A DNA stretch of 47,164 nt from positions 1-47,164 of the forward strand of contig CAIWAX010000428.1 in assembly GCA_903910795.1 (NCBI GenBank). Reading direction: 5' to 3'. A program made the position numbers and the translations under genes. Source of the DNA: an uncultured Anaerolineae bacterium (GTDB lineage: Bacteria > Chloroflexota > Anaerolineae > Anaerolineales > Villigracilaceae). The notes under the pieces are model-generated. The model worked only from the letters and a program-made list of their open reading frames with translations, had not been told where the DNA came from and did no database searches. Shown here piece by piece: positions 1 to 7,962 of the stretch (positions are counted from its first letter, which is position 1; each line of letters opens with the position of its first letter).

Positions 1-2
1 CC

Positions 3-455
3 GAAGTCCAGCGCCCGCCGTTTAAGGAAAGCCTGGCAGCCGAAATGGCTAAATTTGGGTACGATCTGGCCGAAAGCGAGCTTAAAGGGCACCCCATTCG
101 CTGGTTTCACCCGCGTAGCCAGGTCAGCGCACCGCGCGTTCTGCTGGTGGGGGATGCCGCCGGCGCTGACCCGCTCTTTGGAGAAGGCATCAGCATGGCG
201 CTGGGGTATGGCAAGCTGGCGGCCCGTCAAATCCTGGATGCCTTTACGCAGAATGATTTTGAATTTTCGGGATACCACGGCAGACTCATGCGCAGTCCGC
301 TCGGGCAAACCCTGTTTGTGCGCTGGTTCATTGCCAGAGTCATCTATAAACTGCGCTGGCGCTGGTTCCACATCTTTCTCTGGCGGATGTTCAAGCCGGT
401 CGTGCTGCTCGCCGCCTGGATTTTTGTGCTGAACTGGGCCAGGCGCATGAAGTAA
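3..455 (+). CDS. geranylgeranyl reductase-family FAD oxidoreductase, C-terminal part (5' end outside window)
   Basis: The reading frame is open from base 3 with no stop, so the gene begins upstream of the window and only its last ~150 residues are visible. The key signature is RVLLVGDAAGADPLFGEGIS, the second FAD-contacting motif (GDAAG...P..GEGI) of the geranylgeranyl reductase/halogenase-like flavoprotein family, which reduces isoprenoid double bonds or oxidises lipid-like substrates. After it comes a basic, aromatic-rich stretch and a C-terminal hydrophobic helix (PVVLLAAWIFVLNWARRMK) that could touch the membrane. The N-terminal Rossmann FAD motif is off-window, so substrate and exact subfamily cannot be judged. 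It converges on recO with a shared terminator between them. Confidence 0.75.
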   Translation, partial: EVQRPPFKESLAAEMAKFGYDLAESELKGHPIRWFHPRSQVSAPRVLLVGDAAGADPLFGEGISMALGYGKLAARQILDAFTQNDFEFSGYHGRLMRSPLGQTLFVRWFIARVIYKLRWRWFHIFLWRMFKPVVLLAAWIFVLNWARRMK

Positions 456-463
456 ACAAAAAA

Positions 464-493
464 CCCCGAAGCTTCGCCACAGGCGTTTCGGGG
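464..493. terminator. bidirectional intrinsic terminator between the flavoprotein gene and recO
   Basis: Stem arms CCCCGAA (464-470) and TTCGGGG (487-493), flanked on the left by an A-rich run and on the right by ATTTTTG. It can therefore act on both strands between two convergent genes. Confidence 0.8.
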
Positions 494-522
494 ATTTTTG
501 TTCTTGATCTAAAGGGGCCGCT

Positions 523-1290
523 TTACGAGCCAGCCGCGATTCTCTTAATGAAACCAGGGGTGTTCAGGTTGCGCTCCAGCAAATAAGTAAAATAAGCCTG
601 CATCAGGGTTTCAACTTCCTTCTGAATGGACGGTGGGACTTTTGCCAGCGCAGCTTGCTCAAAGTTGCTGCGCTGAAAATGGCGCAGGTATTTGAGCACT
701 TCCACCGAAACCGGCCACAATCCGGGCAGCCCCATCCCACAACTGGGACAGATTACGCCGCCAGCGGAAGGGGAAAAGAACTGATCCACTGGTTTTATCT
801 CTGCCCGGCAGTTGGCGCATTCAAACAACTGCGGGCGAAAACCCAGGAAATCCAGCAGCCTCATCTCGTAATACCGCACAATCGTCCAGATTTCGCCCTT
901 GCCGGACAAACGCCCCAGCGTTTCAGTCAGCAGGCTGAACAACTTTGGGCTGCCGCCCTCTTCTTCGTAAGTAAACCGGTCGAGCAGTTCAAGCACATAG
1001 GCCGCATAGCCAGTGCGAGTCAGATCTTCACGCAGCGGCAGGTAGGGATCAATGGTTTCCACCTGGGTCACAATCGGAAGGTCGCGGCTGCGGGCCAACT
1101 GCAGGGTGATATGCGTGAATGGCTCGAGGTGACCGGCCTTATGAGAACGAATTTTACGAACGCCCTTGGCTACGGCGCGCAGCTTGCCCTGCTCGCGTGT
1201 ATAGAGCGTGAGCAAACGATCCGCCTCACCCCAGTTGGAGTGACGCAGGACGACGGCTTCGGCGCGGAAAGAACGTGGCTGTTCAGGCAT
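523..1290 (-). CDS. recO: DNA repair protein RecO
   Basis: 255 residues, the usual RecO length. RecO anneals complementary ssDNA and loads RecA with RecR in the RecFOR pathway. The N-terminal OB-fold is recognisable (RAEAVVLRHSNWGEADRLL, then LYTREQGKLRAVAKGVRK, residues ~8-45). The helical domain holds a four-cysteine zinc site, CANC and CPSC, spaced by about 20 residues near 190-215. The start chosen is ATG at 1290, giving MPEQPRSF. An upstream in-frame extension to 1389 would run into the thiolase gene in another frame and lacks family similarity. Only 7 bases separate it from the end of the thiolase gene, so the two are probably co-transcribed. Confidence 0.93.
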   Translation of the reverse strand: MPEQPRSFRAEAVVLRHSNWGEADRLLTLYTREQGKLRAVAKGVRKIRSHKAGHLEPFTHITLQLARSRDLPIVTQVETIDPYLPLREDLTRTGYAAYVLELLDRFTYEEEGGSPKLFSLLTETLGRLSGKGEIWTIVRYYEMRLLDFLGFRPQLFECANCRAEIKPVDQFFSPSAGGVICPSCGMGLPGLWPVSVEVLKYLRHFQRSNFEQAALAKVPPSIQKEVETLMQAYFTYLLERNLNTPGFIKRIAAGS

Positions 1291-1297
1291 AATACGG

Positions 1298-2404
1298 TTA
1301 CACTCTCTCGATGATGGTGGCAATGCCCATGCCGTGACCAACGCACATGGTCTGCAGCCCGAATTTTGCCCGGCGGCGCTCCAGCTCATACACCAATTTG
1401 GTCATCAGGATCGCGCCAGTGGCGCCGAGCGGGTGCCCGTGGGCAATCGCTCCGCCATTTGGGTTAACCTTTCCCATATCCGGATGGAGTTCGCGCGCCC
1501 AGGCCAGCACCACTGAAGCAAAGGCCTCATTGATTTCGATCACATCCATATCATCCAGGCTCAGGCCGCTGCGCTTCAAGGCCGAGCGAGTGGCCGAAAT
1601 TGGGCCGTCCAACATCAGGGTTGGGTCAGACCCAACCACCACGCGGGTTTCGATGCGCGCCATGGGCATCAGATTATATTTACCAACTGCCTGGGCTGAA
1701 GCCAACAGAAGTGCGGCAGCGCCATCCGAACCCTGTGCGGTGTTGCCCTCCGTGACAACCCCGTTTTCATCAAAAGCCGGTTTGAGAGCCGCCATGCGGG
1801 CCCGGTCAGGGGATTGGCGCACACCCTCATCCATGCGAAACGAATTGCTATCCGGCAAGCTCAACGGCAGGATCTGCCTGTCAAAATAGCAATTGCGGAT
1901 CGCTTGAGCGGCGCGCACATGACTCTGATAGGCGTAATCATCCAGCTCATCCCGTTCAAGCGCCCATTTGCGCGCCACCAGCTCGGCGCTTTGGCCGAGA
2001 TGGTTCAGCTTGTAACCGGTTTCCGGCTGGTGCGACATCATTTCTACCCCGCCCGCTAGAATGAGATCGGCGTCGCCCGCCAGAATTGCCTGAGCGCCAA
2101 AATGGATGGCTTGCTGTCCTGAACCGCACATTCGGTTAATCTGGACGCCCGGCACATTGACCGGAAAACCCGCCTTGAGGGCCGCCAGGCGCGCCACACC
2201 GAAGCCCTCGTCAGCGATGGGGGTGGTAAGCCCCAGGATCACATCTTCGATGCGCGCCGCTTCAACCCCGGCGCGTTGGAGAGCCTCTTTGAGCACTGCC
2301 GCAGCCAGGTCAACCGGCTGGAAAGAATGCAGCGCGCCGGTGGGTTTGCCAAGGCCAATGGCGGTGCGTACGGCGGAGATGATAAAAACATCACGTTCTG
2401 GCAT
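1298..2404 (-). CDS. thiolase family protein (acetyl-CoA acyltransferase)
   Basis: 368 residues. Thiolases condense or cleave beta-ketoacyl-CoA. All catalytic elements are visible: nucleophilic Cys93 in NRMCGSGQQAI, NEAFAS, the His motif GGAIAHGHPLGATGA, and the second cysteine in CVGHGMG (one residue differs from the common CxGGGxG). It is slightly short for the family (~390). The missing residues appear to be in the cap loop after GGVEMMSHQP, where the chain goes almost directly to the AEL.A.KW helix. Start chosen at 2404 because GGGAG sits 6 bases upstream; an in-frame ATG at 2422 is possible but has no clear site. Biosynthetic versus degradative role cannot be told, since no other beta-oxidation genes are nearby. 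Confidence 0.9.
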   Translation of the reverse strand: MPERDVFIISAVRTAIGLGKPTGALHSFQPVDLAAAVLKEALQRAGVEAARIEDVILGLTTPIADEGFGVARLAALKAGFPVNVPGVQINRMCGSGQQAIHFGAQAILAGDADLILAGGVEMMSHQPETGYKLNHLGQSAELVARKWALERDELDDYAYQSHVRAAQAIRNCYFDRQILPLSLPDSNSFRMDEGVRQSPDRARMAALKPAFDENGVVTEGNTAQGSDGAAALLLASAQAVGKYNLMPMARIETRVVVGSDPTLMLDGPISATRSALKRSGLSLDDMDVIEINEAFASVVLAWARELHPDMGKVNPNGGAIAHGHPLGATGAILMTKLVYELERRRAKFGLQTMCVGHGMGIATIIERV

Positions 2405-2570
2405 GCTGGTCTCCCATTTCATTCTTCAAAACGATAACAGAATTACTTCATAAAATCCAAAAAAATAAAACAGGAAAAATGGACTCACTTTCGTGAATTT
2501 CATAATGACAAAAATTAAGCCGGTGCCATAACTCCCAACGTAATTTTCCCACAGGATCAGAATTTTCTGT

Positions 2571-2576
2571 GATAAT
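2571..2576 (+). promoter_or_regulatory. -10 element directly before the HD-hydrolase start (leaderless candidate)
   Basis: GATAAT preceded by TGT (extended -10 form TGTGATAAT), ending six bases before the ATG at 2583. Transcription would begin at or next to the A of the start codon. No ribosome binding site is visible. Confidence 0.5.
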
Positions 2577-2582
2577 ACCCCT

Positions 2583-3221
2583 ATGCCAACTATCGAACAA
2601 GCCCGAACCTGGTACATAGATTCTGATCCTGTCCATGATTTTGACCATATCCTGCGCGTTTACAGGATGGCCGAGCACCTGGCCAGCGCCGAAGGCGCAG
2701 ATCCTGAAATTGTCCGCGCTGCTGCCTTGCTGCATGATGCCTCGGGCAGCAACCTGGCTGACGCAGCCAAACGCGCCGCGCACCATCAGGCCTCAGCCGA
2801 GTTTGCCGCTGAAATCCTGTTTGCCGAAGGCTGGGATGCGCAGCGTATTGCCGCGGTACAGCACTGTATCCGCGCTCACCGCTTCCGGGATGCATCCGAG
2901 CCGCCCCAAACCATCGAAGCCCAGGTGTTGTTTGACGCCGACAAACTGGATGCCATCGGTGCGGTGGGAGTGGCGCGCGTGATCGCTTATTCGGCGCGCA
3001 TTCCGCGGCCCTTCTATGCCCCGCCGTCTGAACAGTTTCTGAACACTGGCGAGAAAGCACCGGGCGAACCTCACAGCGCCTATCACGAGCATCTGTTTAA
3101 ACTGCTCAAGATCAAGGAACGTATGTTTACCAAAACCGGCAGGCAGATCGCCGAGGATCGCACCCGCTACCTGGATGATTATTTCACGCGTCTGATCGCC
3201 GAATGGCATGGCGAGCTTTAA
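2583..3221 (+). CDS. HD-domain metal-dependent phosphohydrolase
   Basis: 212 residues. The HD superfamily metal ligands are all present: H22 in HDFDHILRV, H51-D52 in ALLHDAS, H94/H99 in QHCIRAHRF, and D118/D120 in LFDADKLDAIG. This pattern matches the YedJ-like single-domain HD hydrolases, which act on nucleotides or phosphate esters; substrate cannot be assigned. No fused domain or signal peptide. A GATAAT box ends 6 bases before the ATG, so the message may be leaderless. The following arginase gene starts 26 bases downstream on the same strand and may share the transcript. Confidence 0.85.
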   Translation: MPTIEQARTWYIDSDPVHDFDHILRVYRMAEHLASAEGADPEIVRAAALLHDASGSNLADAAKRAAHHQASAEFAAEILFAEGWDAQRIAAVQHCIRAHRFRDASEPPQTIEAQVLFDADKLDAIGAVGVARVIAYSARIPRPFYAPPSEQFLNTGEKAPGEPHSAYHEHLFKLLKIKERMFTKTGRQIAEDRTRYLDDYFTRLIAEWHGEL

Positions 3222-3247
3222 CCAGCGCCGGAATTGGAGACCAAATT

Positions 3248-4171
3248 ATGCAAATGGAAAGTACCCACAAGTTCAGTGTAGATATCATAGGTGTTCCGGT
3301 TGACCTGGGCGCAGACCGGCGCGGTGTGGATATGGGCCCCAGCGCCATCCGTTACGCCCATTTGCAGCGCGAACTTTCAAGGACTGGTTGCACGTTCGCT
3401 GATCTGGGCAACCTGGAAGTTCCCATCGCTGAAATGTGCAAAATTACCGAGCCAAAGGTCAAATACATTGATTGCATCGTGCCCATGGCGCGCCGGACTG
3501 CTGGCGCGGTGGCAACCTCCATGCAGCAGGGACATTTCCCCCTGGTGCTGGGCGGTGATCACAGTATTGCAATCGGTTCGGTACGTGGCGCCGCCAAACA
3601 CAAAAAGCTGGGAGTAATCTGGGTCGATGCCCATGCCGATTTCAACACACCTGAAACCACGCCTTCCGGCAACATTCACGGCATGCCGCTGGCGGCCCTG
3701 TGCGGGCTGGGTGATCCGCGCCTGGTTCGCCTTTGGGATGAAACCGCACCGGTTCTGGATCCCAGGCGGGTAGCAGTCATCGGGGCCCGCGACCTGGATA
3801 TTGGCGAAAAGGAAAACTTGCACCGGGCCGGGGTGATGGTGCTCGGCATGGAACAGATTGACCGAATAGGCATGTTTCAGGTTATGGAAAAAGCCCTGGC
3901 GCACGTTATGCAGGATGTGGATGGTGTATATTTATCATTCGATGTCGATGTACTCGATCCGCGTCATGCCCCCGGTGTTGGAACACCTGTGTCTGGCGGG
4001 TTGACCTATCGTGAAGCCCATCTGGCCTGTGAGATGATCGCAGAAACCGGTCAACTGCTCGGAATGGATCTTGTAGAAGTCAACCCCATCCTGGATGTTC
4101 AAAACCAGACCGCTTCGCTGGCGGTGGAACTGGCTGTATCAGCCCTGGGACGACGCATTTGGGTTGAATAG
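3248..4171 (+). CDS. rocF: arginase (ureohydrolase family)
   Basis: 307 residues. Arginase hydrolyses arginine to ornithine and urea at a binuclear Mn site. Ligand motifs are intact: H105 in GGDHSIAIG, D127/H129/D131 in VDAHADFN, D232/D234 in SFDVDVLDP; H144 in NIHGMPLA and E256 in TYREAH fit the substrate loops. The opening IGVPVDLGADRRGVDMGPSA is typical of arginase rather than agmatinase. GGAGA lies ~7 bases before the chosen ATG (3248); a second in-frame ATG at 3254 is equally possible. The first codons after 3254 are a copy of a repeat seen again, non-coding, at 44210, so the N-terminal extension (MESTHKFSV) may come from that repeat. No urease or ornithine genes are adjacent. Confidence 0.9.
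   Translation: MQMESTHKFSVDIIGVPVDLGADRRGVDMGPSAIRYAHLQRELSRTGCTFADLGNLEVPIAEMCKITEPKVKYIDCIVPMARRTAGAVATSMQQGHFPLVLGGDHSIAIGSVRGAAKHKKLGVIWVDAHADFNTPETTPSGNIHGMPLAALCGLGDPRLVRLWDETAPVLDPRRVAVIGARDLDIGEKENLHRAGVMVLGMEQIDRIGMFQVMEKALAHVMQDVDGVYLSFDVDVLDPRHAPGVGTPVSGGLTYREAHLACEMIAETGQLLGMDLVEVNPILDVQNQTASLAVELAVSALGRRIWVE
3254..3284 (+). repeat. hairpin-repeat family copy inside the arginase start region
   Basis: 31 bases beginning ATGGAAAGTACCCA, matching the non-coding copy at 44210-44240 at 27 of 31 positions by eye. It is also related to the reverse-strand copy at 46941-47011. Here it supplies arginase codons 3-12. Confidence 0.6.
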
Positions 4172-4173
4172 CA

Positions 4174-4193
4174 ATTCCGATTTCTGCACGGGT
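4174..4193 (+). repeat. degenerate hairpin repeat between arginase and response regulator
   Basis: ATTCCGATTTCTGCACGGGT matches the better copy at 34033-34056 (TCCCGGTTCCTGCACGGG) at 15 of 18 core positions. One arm is decayed, so the stem is weak. Confidence 0.45.
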
Positions 4194-4231
4194 AGTCAGT
4201 GATATGGTTGGTTTTATAATCCGAAAAAGAG

Positions 4232-4237
4232 TAAAAT
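4232..4237 (+). promoter_or_regulatory. -10 element directly before the response-regulator start (leaderless candidate)
   Basis: TAAAAT ends exactly six bases before the ATG at 4244, and there is no Shine-Dalgarno sequence in between. A second TATAAT lies at 4215-4220 and could be an alternative. Confidence 0.4.
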
Positions 4238-4243
4238 ATTCTT

Positions 4244-4873
4244 ATGCGCAGCGGCCCCATTCTGGTTGTCGAAGATGTGCCCAATGTCCTCGAACTTCTC
4301 GAGGTGACATTGCGTTTTAAAGGATATGAGGTGGTTACGGCACGCAATGGGCTGGAAGGCCTTGAGATGGTCGAAAAAGCCAAACCCGCCCTCATTATTT
4401 CTGATATATTGATGCCTCTGATGGATGGTTATGCGTTTGTTCAGAAACTACGCACATCCAGTTCGGTTGGCAGCCATATCCCTGTCATTTTCCTTTCAGC
4501 CACCTATGTGACGCCTGAGGATAAGGAATTTGCTCTGAGCCTGGGTGCCACGCGCTTTATGGAAAAACCGATCGAAACAGAAGAGTTCCTGTTAACCATT
4601 GCAGAATTGCTGACCCAGGAAGATATCAGCTTTTCAGAACCCATTAATGACCAGGATTTTTATAAAGGGTATCGCGAGCGCCTGGAACAAAAATTGCACA
4701 ATAAAGATAATCAGATCGCGCGCACTGAACGACTGATCCCTACCTTACCTGAAGAACAGCGCGCGGCGTATGAGAGTATGCTTCAAATCATTCAAACCGA
4801 CCGCGAAAGTATCAATAATGAGCTGCAGGAAGTCTACCGCAGTCTCAATCAAAAAAAGCCAACAGGAAAATAA
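4244..4873 (+). CDS. single-domain response regulator with C-terminal helical tail
   Basis: 209 residues. Residues 1-125 are a CheY-like receiver with acidic pocket ED (10-11), phospho-acceptor D54 in LIISDILMP, S85 in IFLSA and K108 in FMEKP, so it should be phosphorylatable. The remaining ~80 residues are charged and helical (a likely short coiled coil) with no DNA-binding or enzymatic domain. It therefore probably acts by protein contact. No histidine kinase is adjacent. The stop codon is two bases from the start of the inositol-monophosphatase gene, indicating co-expression with it and the nucleotidyltransferase that follows. Confidence 0.85.
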   Translation: MRSGPILVVEDVPNVLELLEVTLRFKGYEVVTARNGLEGLEMVEKAKPALIISDILMPLMDGYAFVQKLRTSSSVGSHIPVIFLSATYVTPEDKEFALSLGATRFMEKPIETEEFLLTIAELLTQEDISFSEPINDQDFYKGYRERLEQKLHNKDNQIARTERLIPTLPEEQRAAYESMLQIIQTDRESINNELQEVYRSLNQKKPTGK

Positions 4874-4875
4874 TC

Positions 4876-5685
4876 ATGGAAAGTGAACAGCCTACCCTGG
4901 CCGACCTGGAGCGTCTCGCGCGCCAGGCCGGCCAAATTCTGTCTGATAGTTACGAAAAAGATCACCAGGTGGATTTCAAGGGTGTCATTGACCTGGTGAC
5001 GGAAGTTGACCACGCCTCTGAAAAATTTTTAATTTCAGAAATCAGCCGCCAGTTCCCCGGTCATAGTTTTCTGGCTGAAGAATCGGGGGCCAGTGCTTCT
5101 CAGAACGAACACCTGTGGATCATCGACCCGCTGGATGGGACGGTTAATTACGCCCATGGTGTGCCGTTCTTCTGCGTTTCGATCGCGTATTCCTATCACG
5201 GCCAGGTGCTGTTGGGCGCTGTTTACGACCCCATGCGCGATGAGATGTTCAGCGCCGAACGCAGCGATTTGCCGGTTGGCTTAGCAAATCGCAAACCGGG
5301 CGCCTGGGTCAATGGACGTCCACTCAAAGTATCCAACGCTCAGGAATTGCAAAAAAGCCTGATGGTAACGGGTTTCCCTTACGATAGCTGGAATAACGGC
5401 CGCAATAATTTTGATTATTTTGCCAAATTAGGCAAAATGACCCAGGGTGTGCGCCGTCTGGGATCGGCGGCCCTGGATCTGTGCTATATTGCCGCCGGAC
5501 GTCTGGATGGTTACTGGGAGTTTTCGCTGAAGGCCTGGGATATCGCCGCTGGCGCCCTGATCGCGGAACAAGCCGGGGCGTTGGTTACCAACGCAAACGG
5601 CGAAGCCGGTTACATGAATGCGCCTCATTCCATCCTGGCTGCCAATCCGCAGCTTTTCCCGAAATTACTGGAACAACTCAGGTAG
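4876..5685 (+). CDS. suhB: inositol monophosphatase family protein
   Basis: 269 residues, typical for the family. These are Mg- and Li-sensitive phosphatases acting on inositol-1-phosphate and related sugar or nucleotide phosphates. Metal-site motifs are present: E68/E69 in LAEESG, D84-P-L-D87-G-T in WIIDPLDGTVNY, and the C-terminal WDIAAGALIAEQAGA. VTEVD (41-45) is the expected N-terminal motif. Translation probably couples to the preceding response regulator (2-base gap), with CAGGA inside that gene as a weak ribosome site. The adjacent nucleotidyltransferase and PAP2 phosphatase suggest phospho-sugar or phospho-lipid work, but the true substrate cannot be read from sequence. Confidence 0.88.
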   Translation: MESEQPTLADLERLARQAGQILSDSYEKDHQVDFKGVIDLVTEVDHASEKFLISEISRQFPGHSFLAEESGASASQNEHLWIIDPLDGTVNYAHGVPFFCVSIAYSYHGQVLLGAVYDPMRDEMFSAERSDLPVGLANRKPGAWVNGRPLKVSNAQELQKSLMVTGFPYDSWNNGRNNFDYFAKLGKMTQGVRRLGSAALDLCYIAAGRLDGYWEFSLKAWDIAAGALIAEQAGALVTNANGEAGYMNAPHSILAANPQLFPKLLEQLR

Positions 5686-5726
5686 GCTGGCAGGTTGGGA
5701 AAGATTTGAATTATGGAGTAGCGTTT

Positions 5727-6524
5727 ATGGATGCAGTTGTTACCGCTGGTGGAACTCCTCTTCCCGAAGACCCACTGTATCGTTACACCCTCGGCCATTC
5801 CAAAGCCATACTTGATATCGCCGGGAAACCTATGATCCAGTGGGTACTGGATGCATTGAGCGCATCTCACAAGATCGACAACATTATCGTCATGGGTATG
5901 AGCGAAAAAATCGGCCTGGTTGCCTCCAAGCCAGTCTACTATTTACCCAATGAAGGCCGCATGCTGGCCAATATCGTTGCCGGTATTGGAAAAACACTTG
6001 AGCTTAACCCCCAAACCGAATACGTTTTGATTGTCTCATCTGATATCCCGGCTCTGACCGGTGAAATGGTGGATTGGCTGGTCGAGCAAATTGAAGGCAC
6101 CCCGGCGGATATTTACTATGGTGTCATCCCTCGCGCTGTGATGGAAAAACGATTTCCAAATTCAAAGCGCACCTGGACGCATCTGAAAGGCTTAGATGTT
6201 TGCGGTGCGGATATTAATGCGGCGCATGTCAGCATGGCGACCGAGCACCTCGATACATGGGAGGAGCTGATCGGCCATCGAAAGTCTGCGCTCAAACAAG
6301 CTGCCACGATAGGATTCAATGTTCTATTCATGATGATCCTGCGTCAACTTACCCTGGATGACATTGTCAAGCGGGTTTCAGAACGCATCGGCATCCGCGG
6401 CAAAGCCATTATCTGGCCCTGGGCTGAAGCTGGTATGGATGTGGACAAACCACACCAGTTGGAAATCATGCGCATGGATTATGGAACCTGGGGCCTGGCA
6501 AAGCCTCGGGTTACATCAAAGTAA
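5727..6524 (+). CDS. MobA-like NTP transferase family protein
   Basis: 265 residues. The N-terminus MDAVVTAGGTPLPED carries a shortened version of the AGG nucleotide-binding loop. HSKAILDIAGKPMIQWVLDAL is the conserved lysine/helix segment of nucleotidyltransferases that activate sugars or cofactors with NTP. VSSDIPAL (~residues 97-104) supplies the metal-binding aspartate. The C-terminal ~110 residues are not a standard hexapeptide domain. Start ATG 5727 is preceded by GGAG eight bases upstream; longer in-frame extensions overlap suhB. It follows suhB by 41 bases on the same strand. Exact nucleotide and acceptor are unknown. Confidence 0.78.
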   Translation: MDAVVTAGGTPLPEDPLYRYTLGHSKAILDIAGKPMIQWVLDALSASHKIDNIIVMGMSEKIGLVASKPVYYLPNEGRMLANIVAGIGKTLELNPQTEYVLIVSSDIPALTGEMVDWLVEQIEGTPADIYYGVIPRAVMEKRFPNSKRTWTHLKGLDVCGADINAAHVSMATEHLDTWEELIGHRKSALKQAATIGFNVLFMMILRQLTLDDIVKRVSERIGIRGKAIIWPWAEAGMDVDKPHQLEIMRMDYGTWGLAKPRVTSK

Positions 6525-6542
6525 TCAGGCAGGGAGATTTAT

Positions 6543-7118
6543 TTGGAACGTTTTTATCACTTGCTCGAAATAGACCGCGACTGGTCTTATGCCCTGCGTG
6601 TGGCTGAAAAACCCGGGTTACTGCGCAACCTGGCCATGTTTTTTGCCCACTCAGGCGACTCTTGGTTTTGGGGGGCGGGCATGCTAATTCTTTGGCTTGC
6701 CAGCGGGCCTTTTTGGAAACAGTGGGCCGTTTATCAAGTTCTCTGGATCGGCATTTTGGCAATTGTGGTTCAAACTCTCAAGTTCTCCATCCGCCGCAAA
6801 CGACCGGCTGGCGAATGGGGGGCTGTATACCGTGCCACCGATCCGCACTCCTTCCCATCCGGCCATGCTGCGCGTTCTTTCATGATCGCGATCCTGGCCT
6901 GCCTGCTTGGCCCGTTTTGGCTGGCTGCCTGCCTTTGGGTCTGGGCACCGCTGGTTTCACTGGCGCGTGTGGCCATGGGTGTTCATTATGTGTCCGATGT
7001 TATTGCTGGAGCAATTGTCGGCACGCTTCTGATATGTGTGGGCTGGCAGTTCTCTGGCCTCATTTTTTCTCATATCAACCAAATTATCATCCCAATCATC
7101 GGACTGGCGCTCTGGTAA
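6543..7118 (+). CDS. PAP2-family membrane phosphatase
   Basis: 191 residues with about five membrane helices. The three-part PAP2 catalytic signature is complete: KFSIRRKRP, PSGHA, and SLARVAMGVHYVSDVIAG (S-x-x-R...H...D). Family members dephosphorylate undecaprenyl pyrophosphate, phosphatidate or similar lipid phosphates at the outer membrane face. The start is TTG at 6543 with AGGGAG about eight bases upstream. It is 18 bases after the nucleotidyltransferase gene and closes the response regulator - suhB - nucleotidyltransferase - PAP2 run. Undecaprenyl-PP or phosphatidylglycerol-phosphate are reasonable substrates, but this is inference. Confidence 0.88.
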   Translation: MERFYHLLEIDRDWSYALRVAEKPGLLRNLAMFFAHSGDSWFWGAGMLILWLASGPFWKQWAVYQVLWIGILAIVVQTLKFSIRRKRPAGEWGAVYRATDPHSFPSGHAARSFMIAILACLLGPFWLAACLWVWAPLVSLARVAMGVHYVSDVIAGAIVGTLLICVGWQFSGLIFSHINQIIIPIIGLALW

Positions 7119-7399
7119 GGAAATCACCGCCGCAACATTTTTTGAGCTAATTCTCAAGCTGTCTGGTTGAATGGGACATTTTTCATCCTGCATGCCCGCC
7201 AACTCACTCATCAATAAAAAAACCGGTTGATTCTTCATCTGGCCTGAGCTGGCTGCAGTTGTATATAAGGCTATGCCGGTTATTTAAAGGGGTGTTAACA
7301 TCTTGTAAAGAAGCGGATATTGGATAAAAATACTCTCGAATTTTGAATAACCCCGTGGTATCATAGAAGAGAATAGTTTCAGTTGATAAAAGTTGCAAT
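7119..7399. other. intergenic region upstream of fur
   Basis: About 280 bases without a credible gene. It contains a short TTGAG/CTCAA hairpin just after the PAP2 stop and becomes AT-rich toward the regulator, where the fur promoter must lie. I could not single out a -35/-10 pair with good spacing. No riboswitch class was recognised. Confidence 0.5.
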
Positions 7400-7426
7400 A
7401 ATGAAGTGTATGCTGTGCATAAGGAA
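7400..7426 (+). promoter_or_regulatory. palindrome-bearing repeat before fur (copy 1), candidate Fur-family operator
   Basis: Contains the inverted repeat TATGC-TGT-GCATA (7409-7421) followed at once by AAGGAAA, which serves as the ribosome binding site for fur at 7432. The sequence recurs with a single base difference over 28 bases before cbiO at 9927-9954. Its placement in front of both the regulator and a transporter gene suggests an autoregulatory operator. A translational element is an alternative. Confidence 0.55.
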
Positions 7427-7431
7427 AACTG

Positions 7432-7863
7432 ATGAGCTGTACAGAAGAGATTTCTGCTCTTATCCGCGCCCGCGGTTTCCGGTTGACCCCCCAACGTTTG
7501 ACGATTTTGCAGGTGCTGCAACATTCCGGTGAGCACCTGACGCCCGCCGAAATATATGACATATCCCGACAAAGCATGCCTGGTCTCACCGAAACTACTG
7601 TTTACCGGACTCTCGAATTCCTGGCGGATAATGGTTTTGCGCTGGCGGCGCACGTTGGCAGTGGAAAACTGGTTTACCAGGTGGCCGGGCATGATCACCA
7701 CCACGTTATCTGCCAGAAATGCAGCCGTGAGGTGGAAGTCGGGCACACCCAGCTCGCAGGACTCTATAAAACCATCGAAGAGTTGACCGGTTATCATCTG
7801 ACAACCAGCCATCTGACATTCTTTGGGTTATGCCCGGAATGCCGCCTGGCATTGGAAGGATAA
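7432..7863 (+). CDS. Fur-family metal-responsive repressor (likely Ni/Co or Zn sensing)
   Basis: 143 residues, normal for Fur/Zur/Nur. The winged helix (residues ~8-75) includes RLTPQRLTILQVL and TETTVYRTLEFL, the recognition helix. The dimerisation/metal region has the histidine cluster H87-D-H-H-H91 and two zinc-type pairs, C94xxC97 and C134xxC137. It heads the cluster whose next three genes encode an ECF nickel/cobalt transporter. A nickel or cobalt role (Nur-like) is therefore the best guess, but sequence alone does not separate Nur, Zur and Fur. A palindromic repeat sits directly at its ribosome binding site, suggesting autoregulation. The 99-base gap to cbiM includes a weak GC hairpin just after the stop. 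Confidence 0.88.
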   Translation: MSCTEEISALIRARGFRLTPQRLTILQVLQHSGEHLTPAEIYDISRQSMPGLTETTVYRTLEFLADNGFALAAHVGSGKLVYQVAGHDHHHVICQKCSREVEVGHTQLAGLYKTIEELTGYHLTTSHLTFFGLCPECRLALEG

Positions 7864-7962
7864 CCCCGGGGAGCCTATTTTCCTGGGATGCTTTGAGAGG
7901 GAACGCGATATTGATTTTCTGACAACCTGTATGGTTTGATCAGGTAAAAGGACAAAACTCAA

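Noticed and set aside
655-1314. 219-residue plus-strand frame opposite recO
   Set aside because: Overlaps recO completely and lacks a ribosome site or recognisable domain.
7204-7812. 202-residue minus-strand frame opposite fur
   Set aside because: Antisense to an intact Fur-family gene; no homology visible.
7864-7962. NiCo or cobalamin riboswitch between fur and cbiM
   Set aside because: Only 99 bases with one weak GC stem; conserved cores absent.
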